Assembly: GCA_016292575.1 (NCBI GenBank)
Contig: JAEDIH010000083.1
Location: 1-7,689, forward strand
Length of the DNA stretch: 7,689 bases
Origin: Clostridiaceae bacterium
GTDB lineage: Bacteria > Bacillota > Clostridia > Oscillospirales > Acutalibacteraceae
Direction: 5' to 3'
Shown: in pieces, positions 1-6,261 of the stretch
Layout of the letters: every line of letters begins with the position of its first letter
Numbering within the stretch: the stretch's first letter is position 1
Notes under the pieces: generated by a model
The model's input: only the letters and a program-made list of their open reading frames with translations
Told to the model about the DNA's origin: nothing
The model's database searches: none
Position numbers and translations under genes: made by a program

Positions 1-1322
1 TTCGCGCGTTTTGTATACGCACGGACAACGAGCGTTTCGCCCTTTGCCGCTCTGAGCTTTGCCGAGGTGCCTTTTACCGTTACCAAACGGACATACTCCC
101 CGGTTTTTGAATTAAGCCTGTAAACGCGGTAGCCGTCGGCGTTTTTGACCCTGCTCCAGGTCAGAGTACACGAGGACGAGCCCGTCCTTTTTACTTGAAC
201 ATTTTTTACGCTGCCGGGATAAGTGACCGCCTCAAAAGCGGAGGAATACGCGGCATAGTAAATCTCGTTTCCGAGCTTCATAAAGGCGCGAACCTTATAT
301 TTTTCACTACTGCCGGCCTTGAGCCCGGTGATTACCATGCTGTTTGCCGAGGTGCTTGAAAGCCGGACATAGCGCTTTTTTGCGCTGTCATATTTATAAA
401 TGGCGTAGCCGGCAGCACCGCGGACACGCTCCCATGTGAGCGTATAGCCCGAAGCGGAGGTTTTCCTCTGGCGAACGGCTTTTACCTGAGCCGGAAGCGT
501 TTTCGCGGTAATTCTTCCGGAAGCAGTGCCGAAGAAATTCTTTCCGCCCTGAGCAACATATGCTTTGACGGTGTAAACGCTTTCCGTTCCTGCCGCAAGG
601 GAGGATACGGTGTATGAGGTTTGCTTTGTTGAAGCAAGCTTTTTGAATGTTCCGCTTGCTTCGTCAAGCCTGTAAACGGTGTAGCCGGACGCATTTTTAA
701 CCTTCGGCCACGAAAGTGTATAACCCGTTGTCTTGATATTTGAAACCTTTACCGCGCCGACTTTTCCGGGAGAAGCAACCGCCGTGAACTCTGCGGAATA
801 TCCGCTTGAAAGCGAGGCCGTTGACGTGCTCAGATTTGCGCGAACCTTGTATTTATCCTTTTGTCCCGAAAACAGACCCAGAATCTCCAGCTTGTTTTCC
901 TTGACCGTTGCAAACTTAACGTACTTTTCATCGGTTGCGTTATACCTATACACGGTATAGCCCGTAGCTGCGCCGACCTTGTTCCAGGTGAGGGTATAGC
1001 GGTCTGATGATGTTGATGTCTGCGAAAGATTTACGGGAGCCGACGGAACGGTCGCGGCTGTAACAGGCTTTGAAAAATCTGCCCAGACAACGGTATCGCC
1101 GACCTTTTTCCGCGCCCGGACGGCGTAGGTTCCGACCGAACCGGGAGCAAGATTTTTAATCTGAAGCTTTGTACCCGTGAGCGTTTTTATGCTCTCATAC
1201 TGCTTTTTTTGTTCGTTGTATTTATAAACAGTGTAGCCCGTTGCACCTGCTGACTTGCGCCAGGTCAGGGTGAAAGAATTTGATGTTGTTTCTGTCTGCT
1301 TGAGGTCAACAACGGTTGCCGG
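1..1322 (-). repeat. Five tandem fibronectin type III-like repeats, about 92 codons each
   Basis: The C-terminal half of the hydrolase is a tandem array with units at 1047-1322, 774-1046, 498-773, 222-497 and 1-221 (the last one cut off). The period is 276, 273, 276 and 276 bases. Each unit carries a strand-B tryptophan motif (TLTW, TLTW, TLSW, TLTW, TLTW), then GYTVYKY, GYTVYRY, GYTVYRL, GYAIYKY or GYRVYRL, and a later K-V-R-A or V-K-A strand. The repeat is also visible in DNA: the codons for the GYTVY block recur as similar 20-base stretches near 1230, 950, 677, 401 and 126. Such arrays in secreted Gram-positive enzymes usually act as spacers or carbohydrate-binding arms; that role here is inferred. 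Unit number may vary between strains, because near-identical repeats can recombine. Confidence 0.85.
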
Positions 1323-2855
1323 CACGCCGTCATCAAAAACCGTGTACCGCGCCACGGAGAACCGTCCCGTTGAATCATAGGCGCCTATTTCCGTTGTGCC
1401 GGGTTGAAGGAAGTTGATAACGTCGCCGTCAATCTGCGCCACACGCGCGTCATATGAAACCAGGTGCAGTGTCTTTTTCCCGTCGTTTGAGGTAAATTCG
1501 GGCTTATACGCTCCCGGACGCACCGCAATGGCGGACGTTACGGTGATAAAGCTTTTCGGAACATAGCCCGTATACGTCTTTGACTTATAGTTAAATTTAA
1601 TTTTATACCAGAACGGATAGTTAAGAACGTTCACATAATAGTTTGAGTCAGTCTCCACCGCTTCAAGCACGGTGACCTTGGTGTTCTGCGGAAGATATTC
1701 GGTCAGAACCTTGGCGTTGTTGGTTGAAGGTCCCTTGCGGACATTGATTCCGCCTTTAACATTGACATAGCCCTCAAGGTTATTTGCGCCCGAAAGCGCA
1801 ACCTTTCCGTCCGTTCCGTTTTTGTCGTCCATGTTGTTGAAAACGGGGATTGAAAACGAAAACTTTTTGTCAAGCAGCTTTGCGGAATAATAGGAGTCAT
1901 AGGAAAAATACGCCTGAACGGCGGCGGCGCAGACATTCGTCATATACTGATGGTTATACACGCCGTAGGAGCTTGCCGGATTGACGTTGAACTTTTGCAG
2001 ATAGGCCGTGAACTGACCTTTGGCAATATAGGTCTCGAAAACAAATTCCGCTCCGCCGATAATGGACTTTTGGGGCGACGTCCACGGGCGCGAGTAGGTT
2101 GTTCCGCTCTTTGCCCAGGAAAGTCCGCGCTCAATAGCTCCGGCACCGTCCGTTGCTCCAATGTTATAGAAATTATAAATTCCCGGATGTTTGCTGTTTT
2201 TTCCGCTTGTTGCGGAAGTACCGTTTCCTATCTCGCCGCGTATCTTTGAAGCAAGATAGCAGGGATTGATGTTAGCCTTTTTGCCTGCTTCGCAAATCAC
2301 GGTTGAGTATTTATCGTTTGTGTTTATAAGCTTGCCCTTGGTGTTGTAATAGGAAATTTTTGTGTTATACATAAAAGTTCCGCGCAGAACATACTCAACC
2401 GCTTTTTCGTCAAAGCTTTCGTCATAGGAAGGGTACTCAAACTGGAAAATTCCGTATTCATTGAGGAAATTGCGCGGATCCATATAGTAGGCAACGGCAA
2501 GCTTGTTCGCCGTAACAAAGCCGCCATCCTTTTCAATATATGCGCCTGTGGAATAATTATAATCGCCCTCTTCAACGCTTTTAAAAACACCGGCATACGC
2601 ATTCGGAAAAAGGCAGCGATCCCACGCCTGCTCGTTTTCAACGGCGGTGTTCCAGTCAAGCCCCGTTTTAAAAGCGGTAAAAGTCCAGCTCGGATGTTTT
2701 TTGTGAAGCTCGCGCAGCGCAGCGCGGTAGCTTTGCGGAAAAGCGGAAAGCGACTGCTCAAATTCATCAGCCGCGCAAACCGAAAAAGCGGAAAGCATGA
2801 CTGCCGCAGTCACGGCGCAAAGAAGCACCGCAATGATTTTTTGTATCCTTTTCAT
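1..2855 (-). CDS. Secreted GH73-type N-acetylglucosaminidase with SH3 and fibronectin type III repeats (C-terminus cut by window edge)
   Basis: Probable exported peptidoglycan hydrolase that cleaves beta-N-acetylglucosaminyl bonds in the cell wall. The frame is open for 951 codons from the ATG and reaches the window edge without a stop. Residues 1-28 form a signal peptide: MKR, a hydrophobic core, then VCA before AAD. Residues 39-135 match the N-terminal module of clostridial SH3/glucosaminidase proteins (FPQSYRAALRELHKKHPSWTF, YYMDPRNF at 123-130). The glucosaminidase core has REIG-like RGEIGNGTS, with E208 as the likely catalytic glutamate, and YNFYNIG at 227-233. A bacterial SH3-like domain follows at about 362-440 (INVRKGPS from 370, GYVPKSF near its end). 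Then comes a Big_2-like stretch at about 450-510 (QIDGDVINF) and five fibronectin type III units from residue 512. The ATG has an AAAGGTGGG ribosome binding site. The gene lies 72 bases after the divIVA-like gene and is probably co-transcribed with it. The anchoring mode is unknown because the C-terminus is missing. Family assignment is strong; exact bond specificity is inferred. Confidence 0.88.
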   Translation of the reverse strand, partial: MKRIQKIIAVLLCAVTAAVMLSAFSVCAADEFEQSLSAFPQSYRAALRELHKKHPSWTFTAFKTGLDWNTAVENEQAWDRCLFPNAYAGVFKSVEEGDYNYSTGAYIEKDGGFVTANKLAVAYYMDPRNFLNEYGIFQFEYPSYDESFDEKAVEYVLRGTFMYNTKISYYNTKGKLINTNDKYSTVICEAGKKANINPCYLASKIRGEIGNGTSATSGKNSKHPGIYNFYNIGATDGAGAIERGLSWAKSGTTYSRPWTSPQKSIIGGAEFVFETYIAKGQFTAYLQKFNVNPASSYGVYNHQYMTNVCAAAVQAYFSYDSYYSAKLLDKKFSFSIPVFNNMDDKNGTDGKVALSGANNLEGYVNVKGGINVRKGPSTNNAKVLTEYLPQNTKVTVLEAVETDSNYYVNVLNYPFWYKIKFNYKSKTYTGYVPKSFITVTSAIAVRPGAYKPEFTSNDGKKTLHLVSYDARVAQIDGDVINFLQPGTTEIGAYDSTGRFSVARYTVFDDGVPATVVDLKQTETTSNSFTLTWRKSAGATGYTVYKYNEQKKQYESIKTLTGTKLQIKNLAPGSVGTYAVRARKKVGDTVVWADFSKPVTAATVPSAPVNLSQTSTSSDRYTLTWNKVGAATGYTVYRYNATDEKYVKFATVKENKLEILGLFSGQKDKYKVRANLSTSTASLSSGYSAEFTAVASPGKVGAVKVSNIKTTGYTLSWPKVKNASGYTVYRLDEASGTFKKLASTKQTSYTVSSLAAGTESVYTVKAYVAQGGKNFFGTASGRITAKTLPAQVKAVRQRKTSASGYTLTWERVRGAAGYAIYKYDSAKKRYVRLSSTSANSMVITGLKAGSSEKYKVRAFMKLGNEIYYAAYSSAFEAVTYPGSVKNVQVKRTGSSSCTLTWSRVKNADGYRVYRLNSKTGEYVRLVTVKGTSAKLRAAKGETLVVRAYTKRA

Positions 2856-2863
2856 TATCAGCA

Positions 2864-2872
2864 CCCACCTTT
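2864..2872 (-). promoter_or_regulatory. Ribosome binding site of the glucosaminidase gene
   Basis: On the minus strand AAAGGTGGG ends nine bases before the ATG at 2855. AGGTG can pair with the CACCT of the 16S rRNA 3' end. It supports the chosen start, which is also the one that begins a complete signal peptide. Confidence 0.75.
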
Positions 2873-2883
2873 GTGTTCTTTGA

Positions 2884-2925
2884 AGCGGTCATCGCAGAAC
2901 GCCGTACGGGTCCTTGATAACCGCT
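2884..2925. other. Imperfect inverted repeat between the divIVA-like gene and the glucosaminidase gene
   Basis: AGCGGTCATC at 2884-2893 pairs with GATAACCGCT at 2916-2925, ten positions with one mismatch. The 22-base loop contains the self-complementary octamer CCGTACGG at 2902-2909. No T-run follows on either strand, so this is not a classical intrinsic terminator. In the minus-strand mRNA it would fold just after the divIVA-like stop codon and before the next ribosome binding site. It could be an mRNA processing or stability hairpin, or chance. Confidence 0.4.
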
Positions 2926-2927
2926 GA

Positions 2928-3593
2928 TTACTTGAAAAGTCCGTTCGGGAGCAGTTCGTCAAGAAGCGACTGCCCTTTTTCTTCCTTTTCCTCTTCCTTT
3001 TTCCGATTTTCGTTTGACGCAAGTATTCCGTCAATAAAAGACAGAATGCTTTCCGTATCGGCAAACGAGACCTTTTTTTCTGCTGCCGTTACGGTACTTT
3101 CCGGAACGTCGGTCCTTGCGACCGGGGCGGCAGGCTCCTCTGCAGGCTGAGCGATTGTTACGGCAATGCTGCTTTCGGAAATTCTGTCGATAAAGCTCGA
3201 AAGATTATCGCAGATTTCATCGGCAACGCGGCGCAGACGGTCTGTTGCAAGGCTGATTTCCCCGACAGGGTCGGTCGACCTTTCCTTTTCCTCAAGAGCG
3301 GCTTTTTGCAAAGCGAGCTTTTCCTCGGCGGCTTTTTGCGCGGCGGCAACGGCGGCCTCTGAGGATTCAACGGCGTCGGCCGCCCTTTTATCGGCCTCGG
3401 CGGCTTTTTGCTTTGCGGCTTTTGCCTCGCTTTCAAGCGCAGCAATTTTTTTGTTCAGTTCCTTAACGGTCTGCTCAACCTGAGAACGATATTCAAAAAA
3501 TTCGTTCTTCATGTTTTCAATATAATCAATAACATCATCCTTGTTGAATCCGCCGAAAACGGAATTTCTGAAAAGACGCTCCGAGCTGCTCAT
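2928..3593 (-). CDS. DivIVA-like coiled-coil protein
   Basis: A 221-residue cytoplasmic protein with a DivIVA-type N-terminus. Residues 8-26 read FRNSVFGGFNKDDVIDYIE, fitting the family pattern F...V..G[YF]...(D/E)V..[FY][IL]. In DivIVA this region binds curved membrane at poles and septa. No transmembrane segment or signal peptide is visible. Residues about 27-107 form a long, very Ala/Lys/Glu-rich coiled coil, expected to make parallel oligomers. A second helical stretch at about 110-142 is followed by a Pro/Ala-rich linker at about 145-172. A short C-terminal block, ESILSFIDGIL, then a charged KKEEEKEEKG tract and LLDELLPNGLFK complete the protein. The ATG is preceded by GAGGG six bases upstream. 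It has its own promoter and is first in a likely two-gene unit with a cell-wall hydrolase, which fits a role in placing wall synthesis or division. It may be a GpsB/SepIVA-type paralogue rather than the main DivIVA. Fold confidence is high; exact role is unknown. Confidence 0.8.
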   Translation of the reverse strand: MSSSERLFRNSVFGGFNKDDVIDYIENMKNEFFEYRSQVEQTVKELNKKIAALESEAKAAKQKAAEADKRAADAVESSEAAVAAAQKAAEEKLALQKAALEEKERSTDPVGEISLATDRLRRVADEICDNLSSFIDRISESSIAVTIAQPAEEPAAPVARTDVPESTVTAAEKKVSFADTESILSFIDGILASNENRKKEEEKEEKGQSLLDELLPNGLFK

Positions 3594-3610
3594 AAACTTC
3601 CCTCAAATCC

Positions 3611-3635
3611 CGAGCCGGAAAGGCTCTCGTTTTTT
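3611..3635 (+). terminator. Terminator-like hairpin reading rightwards, inside the leader of the divIVA-like gene
   Basis: GAGCC at 3612-3616 and GGCTC at 3622-3626 form a stem around a GGAAA loop. TCG and a run of six T at 3630-3635 follow. The T-run is on the plus strand, so it would stop rightward transcription, yet no plus-strand gene ends here. In the opposite direction the same stem lies in the 5' leader of the divIVA-like mRNA, about seven bases upstream of its ribosome binding site. It may block antisense transcription from entering the cca promoter region, or affect translation of the divIVA-like gene. The stem is short, five pairs with a possible bulged extension. Confidence 0.45.
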
Positions 3636-3676
3636 GTAACTGCAAGCTTCCTTAAACAGCGGCAATTACTCGGTTT

Positions 3677-3705
3677 ATGATAACATAAATCAAGAGCGGT
3701 TGCAA
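3677..3705 (-). promoter_or_regulatory. Sigma-A promoter of the divIVA-like gene, extended -10
   Basis: On the minus strand, TTGCAA (3700-3705) is separated by 17 bases from TATCAT (3677-3682), five of six matches to the -10 consensus. TG lies one base upstream of it, giving an extended -10 (TGTTATCAT). The predicted start of transcription is near 3670, leaving a leader of about 77 bases. The -35 is a weaker match (four of six) and is the exact centre of a 26-base palindrome. Confidence 0.65.
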
Positions 3706-3715
3706 CCACTCTTGA
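3690..3715. promoter_or_regulatory. 26-base near-perfect palindrome, candidate operator
   Basis: The arms TCAAGAG and CTCTTGA flank a central GGTTGCAACC. Thirteen positions on each side match, with a single mismatched pair (C3697 against A3708). The dyad centre coincides with the -35 TTGCAA of the divIVA-side promoter. The right edge is 18 bases upstream of the cca -35. It lies upstream of both predicted transcription starts, so it would act as DNA and not as an RNA hairpin. It fits a dimeric repressor site for the leftward gene, and possibly an activator site for cca. The binding protein is not identified; the dyad does not match the CcpA cre, LexA or Fnr sites I know. Confidence 0.55.
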
Positions 3716-3733
3716 AGAAAATTAATTGTTATC

Positions 3734-3762
3734 TTGAAAAAATTTAATTATTATAGTATAAT
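3734..3762 (+). promoter_or_regulatory. Sigma-A promoter of cca
   Basis: TTGAAA (3734-3739, five of six) and a perfect TATAAT (3757-3762) are 17 bases apart. The upstream stretch 3716-3733 is A/T-rich and could serve as an UP element. The predicted transcription start is near 3769, giving a leader of about 36 bases. Confidence 0.8.
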
Positions 3763-3792
3763 CAGCGAAAAAATACAGCCTGAAAATAGCAG

Positions 3793-3807
3793 AGGTGGGT
3801 TGGCTTG
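3793..3807 (+). promoter_or_regulatory. Ribosome binding site and TTG start that fix the cca N-terminus
   Basis: AGGTGG begins at 3793, inside AGAGGTGGG, and is followed after six bases by TTG at 3805. The first in-frame ATG would be codon 34, inside the catalytic GGSVRD...DID block, so it cannot be the start. TTG is therefore the supported start codon. Confidence 0.8.
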
Positions 3808-5145
3808 GAAAAACTGTTTCAAATTTCACAGACGGCGCTTTCGGTGCTGAAAAAAAGCGGCTACTCGGCCTTTCTTGTCGGCGGCTCGGTCAGGGACAGA
3901 CTGATGGGGCGGCCCGTGCATGACATTGACATTGCAACAAACGCGCTGCCGCAGGAAACGGCAAGGGTCTTTGAAAAGCTTGCCGTTATTCCCACCGGTC
4001 TTGCCCACGGAACGGTGACGGTGCTCATTGAAAACACCCCGGTTGAAATTACGACCTTCCGCACGGAAAGCGCATATTCCGACAACCGCCACCCGGATTT
4101 TGTCAGCTTTTCAAAAAATCTCTCGGACGACCTTTCGCGCCGCGATTTCACAATGAACGCCATTGCCGAGGACGAAAACGGCGTCCTTTTTGACCCGTTC
4201 GGCGGAAAGGAAGATATTGAAAAAAAGCTTATCCGCTGCGTTGGAAACGCCGAAACGCGCTTTAAGGAGGACGCGCTGCGCATTCTGCGTGCGCTGCGGT
4301 TTTCCGCTGTCCTCTCGTTCTCAATCGAGGAGGAAACCTCAAGGGCAATTAAAAGCTGCAAAAAGCTTCTTAACAAGCTTTCGCCCGAGCGCATTGCAAG
4401 CGAGCTTTCGCTGCTTTTGTGTTCAGACGGCGCGGCAGACGTGCTTTTGCGGTACCCTGAGATTTTTGCGGAAATTGTCCCCTGCTTTAAAGTCATGCAG
4501 GGCTTCGCTCAGCATAACGAGCACCACTGCTTTGACGTCTGGGAGCACACGGTTAACGTTGTCAGAAACGTCCGCCCGGCGCTTCATCTGCGCCTTGCCG
4601 CGCTTTTTCACGATTGCGCAAAGCCGCTCGTTTTTTCGCTGGACGAAAGCGGAACGGGACATTTTTATTCCCACGCGCCAAGGGGTGCGGTCATTGCAGA
4701 AAAGGAGCTTAAACGCCTGCGCTTTGACAATGAAACAACACAAAAGGTTGTAAAGCTTGTTAAAATTCACGATTCTCCGCTTGAATGCAGCGAGGTTTCC
4801 GTGAAGAAAAAGCTGAACCGCCTCGGCGAGGAAACGTTCTTTGACCTTATCCGGCTTCAGCGCGCGGACAACCTTGCACAAAGCGAAAAATTCCGCTTCA
4901 GGCAGAAAAACTTCGACTGCCTTGAAGAAACAGCAAAAAAAATACTTGAGCAAAACGACTGCTTTTCCCTGAAAAAGCTTGCGGTAGACGGAAACGATAT
5001 GCTTTCCCTCGGTCTTTGCGGAAAGGAGATAGGAGCCATGCTCGATTTCCTTGTTGAACAGGTGATTGAAGAAAAGACCGCAAACGAAAAGCCGCTCCTG
5101 CTTGCAGTTGCAAAAAGAGAAAGGGAAAAGCACAAAAAGCCTTGA
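3805..5145 (+). CDS. cca: CCA tRNA nucleotidyltransferase, class II, with HD domain
   Basis: Adds or repairs the 3'-terminal CCA of tRNAs using CTP and ATP, in the cytoplasm. The protein has 446 residues, normal for the long bacterial form. The nucleotidyltransferase head shows GGSVRD (26-31), the metal-binding pair D40 and D42 in HDIDIAT, and a third carboxylate E81 in VEITTFR. The flexible loop with RTESAYSDNRHPD (86-98) is followed by RRDFTMNAIA (112-121). The nucleotide-recognition helix motif EDALR is at 155-159, and the ERIASEL motif at 195-201. A C-terminal HD phosphohydrolase-like region follows, with H248 and H269-D270 (LFHDCAKP). The intact flexible loop argues for a full CCA-adding enzyme, not a CC-only enzyme, but this is inferred. 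It starts at TTG and has its own promoter. The next gene begins 57 bases downstream, and the cca stop codon lies within the -35 of that gene's promoter. No terminator is seen after it, so read-through into holA is likely. Confidence 0.95.
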   Translation: MEKLFQISQTALSVLKKSGYSAFLVGGSVRDRLMGRPVHDIDIATNALPQETARVFEKLAVIPTGLAHGTVTVLIENTPVEITTFRTESAYSDNRHPDFVSFSKNLSDDLSRRDFTMNAIAEDENGVLFDPFGGKEDIEKKLIRCVGNAETRFKEDALRILRALRFSAVLSFSIEEETSRAIKSCKKLLNKLSPERIASELSLLLCSDGAADVLLRYPEIFAEIVPCFKVMQGFAQHNEHHCFDVWEHTVNVVRNVRPALHLRLAALFHDCAKPLVFSLDESGTGHFYSHAPRGAVIAEKELKRLRFDNETTQKVVKLVKIHDSPLECSEVSVKKKLNRLGEETFFDLIRLQRADNLAQSEKFRFRQKNFDCLEETAKKILEQNDCFSLKKLAVDGNDMLSLGLCGKEIGAMLDFLVEQVIEEKTANEKPLLLAVAKREREKHKKP

Positions 5146-5170
5146 TATCAGGGTGCAAAACGGTTATAAT
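5142..5170 (+). promoter_or_regulatory. Internal sigma-A promoter for holA-rnmV-ispF, overlapping the cca stop codon
   Basis: TTGATA (5142-5147, five of six) and a perfect TATAAT (5165-5170) are exactly 17 bases apart. The -35 contains the whole cca stop codon TGA (5143-5145). The predicted transcription start is near 5177, so the leader would be about 26 bases and carry the AAAAGGAGG ribosome binding site (5187-5195) of holA. Confidence 0.72.
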
Positions 5171-5202
5171 TGCAAAAGGTTTTCAAAAAAGGAGGGTGAA
5201 CA

Positions 5203-6243
5203 ATGGCGTCCTTTGACGAAAAAGGGCTGAGAAAGCATATAAAGGAAAAAGCCTTTTTCCCGGTCTATCTTTTCTTCGGAGACGAAAGCTACCTCAAGGC
5301 GCAATATGTGAATCTTCTTGCGCAGACTGCGGTTGACAAGGCGTTTGAAAGCCTCAACCTTGACCGCTTTGACGGCAAAACTACCGAGCTGAGAACGATT
5401 TTTGACCGCGCGCTGACCTTGCCGATGCTCAGTGAACGGCGCTGCGTTATCGTTGAGGATTACAAGCTTGAATCGCTGACGGAAAAGGACGCAAAGGCGC
5501 TTTCCGCCTCCCTTGAGCAGCTCGGAAGCAGCACCGTTCTGATTTTTTTGCAGACCGGTTCTGCTTTCAACAGAAAGAACGGGAAAAAGGCTCTTGCTCT
5601 TTTTGAAAAATTCGGCGCGGTGTGCGAGCTGAACCGCCGCAAGGGGAACGAGCTTTTAAGACCGCTCATCTCCTCCGCCGCAAAGCAGGGCGCCGTCCTT
5701 TCGCCGCAAATGGCGCAGTACCTTGTCTCCTGCGTGGGGGACGACTTCAACGCGCTTATCAATGAGCTTTCAAAGGTCTGCAACTATGCCGCAGGCGGCG
5801 AGATTACAAAGCAGCACATTGACGCGGTTGTCGTTAAAACCGTTGACGCAAAGGTCAGCGACCTTACGCGCTCGCTCCTTGCGGGCAATTTTGAAAAGGC
5901 ATACTTCATTCTTGATTCGCTCATAACCTTAAAGACCGAGCCGAACTATATCCTCGGCTCAATAATCGGAACATATGTTGATATGTACCGCGCAAAGGTT
6001 GCCTGCCAATGCACCGGAACGGCTCAGCCGCTGGCTCCCCTTTTCAACTACAAGGGACGTGAATTTGCGCTCAATTACGCCGCACGGGACGCGGCAAAGC
6101 TTGAGCTGACCGCTCTTCGCGCCTGCCTGGACGAGCTGAACGAAGCGGACGCAAAGCTCAAAAGCACCGGTACGGCGCAAACGCTTGTTATTGAACAGGT
6201 GATGGTAAAGCTTTTGCTGATTGCAAACGGAGAGAAAAAATGA
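5203..6243 (+). CDS. holA: DNA polymerase III delta subunit (clamp-loader subunit)
   Basis: Delta subunit of the replicative clamp loader; with gamma/tau (DnaX) and delta prime (HolB) it opens the beta sliding clamp and places it on primed DNA. The length of 346 residues is typical. The N-terminal AAA+-like domain begins PVYLFFGDESYL (20-31), the degenerate family signature that takes the place of a working P-loop; delta does not bind ATP. LPMLSERRCVIVEDY at 73-87 is the other recognisable family block, near the beta-clamp contact region. The middle domain contains the helical FNALINELSKV segment. The C-terminal collar domain carries LNEADAKLKSTGT and VIEQVMVKLL (from about 312 to 339). The ATG has a strong AAAAGGAGG site seven bases upstream. 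rnmV follows after 18 bases, so the two are probably one transcript, driven by the promoter at the cca end and by read-through from cca. Confidence 0.93.
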   Translation: MASFDEKGLRKHIKEKAFFPVYLFFGDESYLKAQYVNLLAQTAVDKAFESLNLDRFDGKTTELRTIFDRALTLPMLSERRCVIVEDYKLESLTEKDAKALSASLEQLGSSTVLIFLQTGSAFNRKNGKKALALFEKFGAVCELNRRKGNELLRPLISSAAKQGAVLSPQMAQYLVSCVGDDFNALINELSKVCNYAAGGEITKQHIDAVVVKTVDAKVSDLTRSLLAGNFEKAYFILDSLITLKTEPNYILGSIIGTYVDMYRAKVACQCTGTAQPLAPLFNYKGREFALNYAARDAAKLELTALRACLDELNEADAKLKSTGTAQTLVIEQVMVKLLLIANGEKK

Positions 6244-6261
6244 ATTGCAACGGAGGAAAAA

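Noticed and set aside
20..29. Lipoprotein signal at C27 of the hydrolase
   Set aside because: Positions are residues, not bases. The residues before C27 (AFSV) do not fit the lipobox, while VCA before AAD fits signal peptidase I.
1950..2249. Plus-strand open frame of 99 codons opposite the glucosaminidase gene
   Set aside because: It lies antisense to the catalytic domain, whose frame is unbroken and recognisable. It has no convincing ribosome binding site and no familiar motif.
2324..2767. Minus-strand open frame of 147 codons inside the glucosaminidase gene
   Set aside because: It is another frame of the same strand as the signal peptide and N-terminal module. Its composition is rich in Arg and Leu as expected of an out-of-frame shadow.
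1..2855. A broken or frameshifted hydrolase, suggested by only short minus-strand frames with both start and stop in the window
   Set aside because: Reading from the ATG at 2855 gives 951 uninterrupted codons with consistent domains to the window edge. Only the stop codon is missing, because it lies outside.
3166..3483. Plus-strand open frame opposite the divIVA-like gene
   Set aside because: Its Ser/Ala-rich sequence is the mirror of the Ala/Lys/Glu coiled coil codons; no start signal is seen.
4423..5133. Minus-strand open frame of 236 codons opposite cca
   Set aside because: cca has all catalytic motifs in frame. The antisense frame has no recognisable motif, promoter or ribosome binding site.
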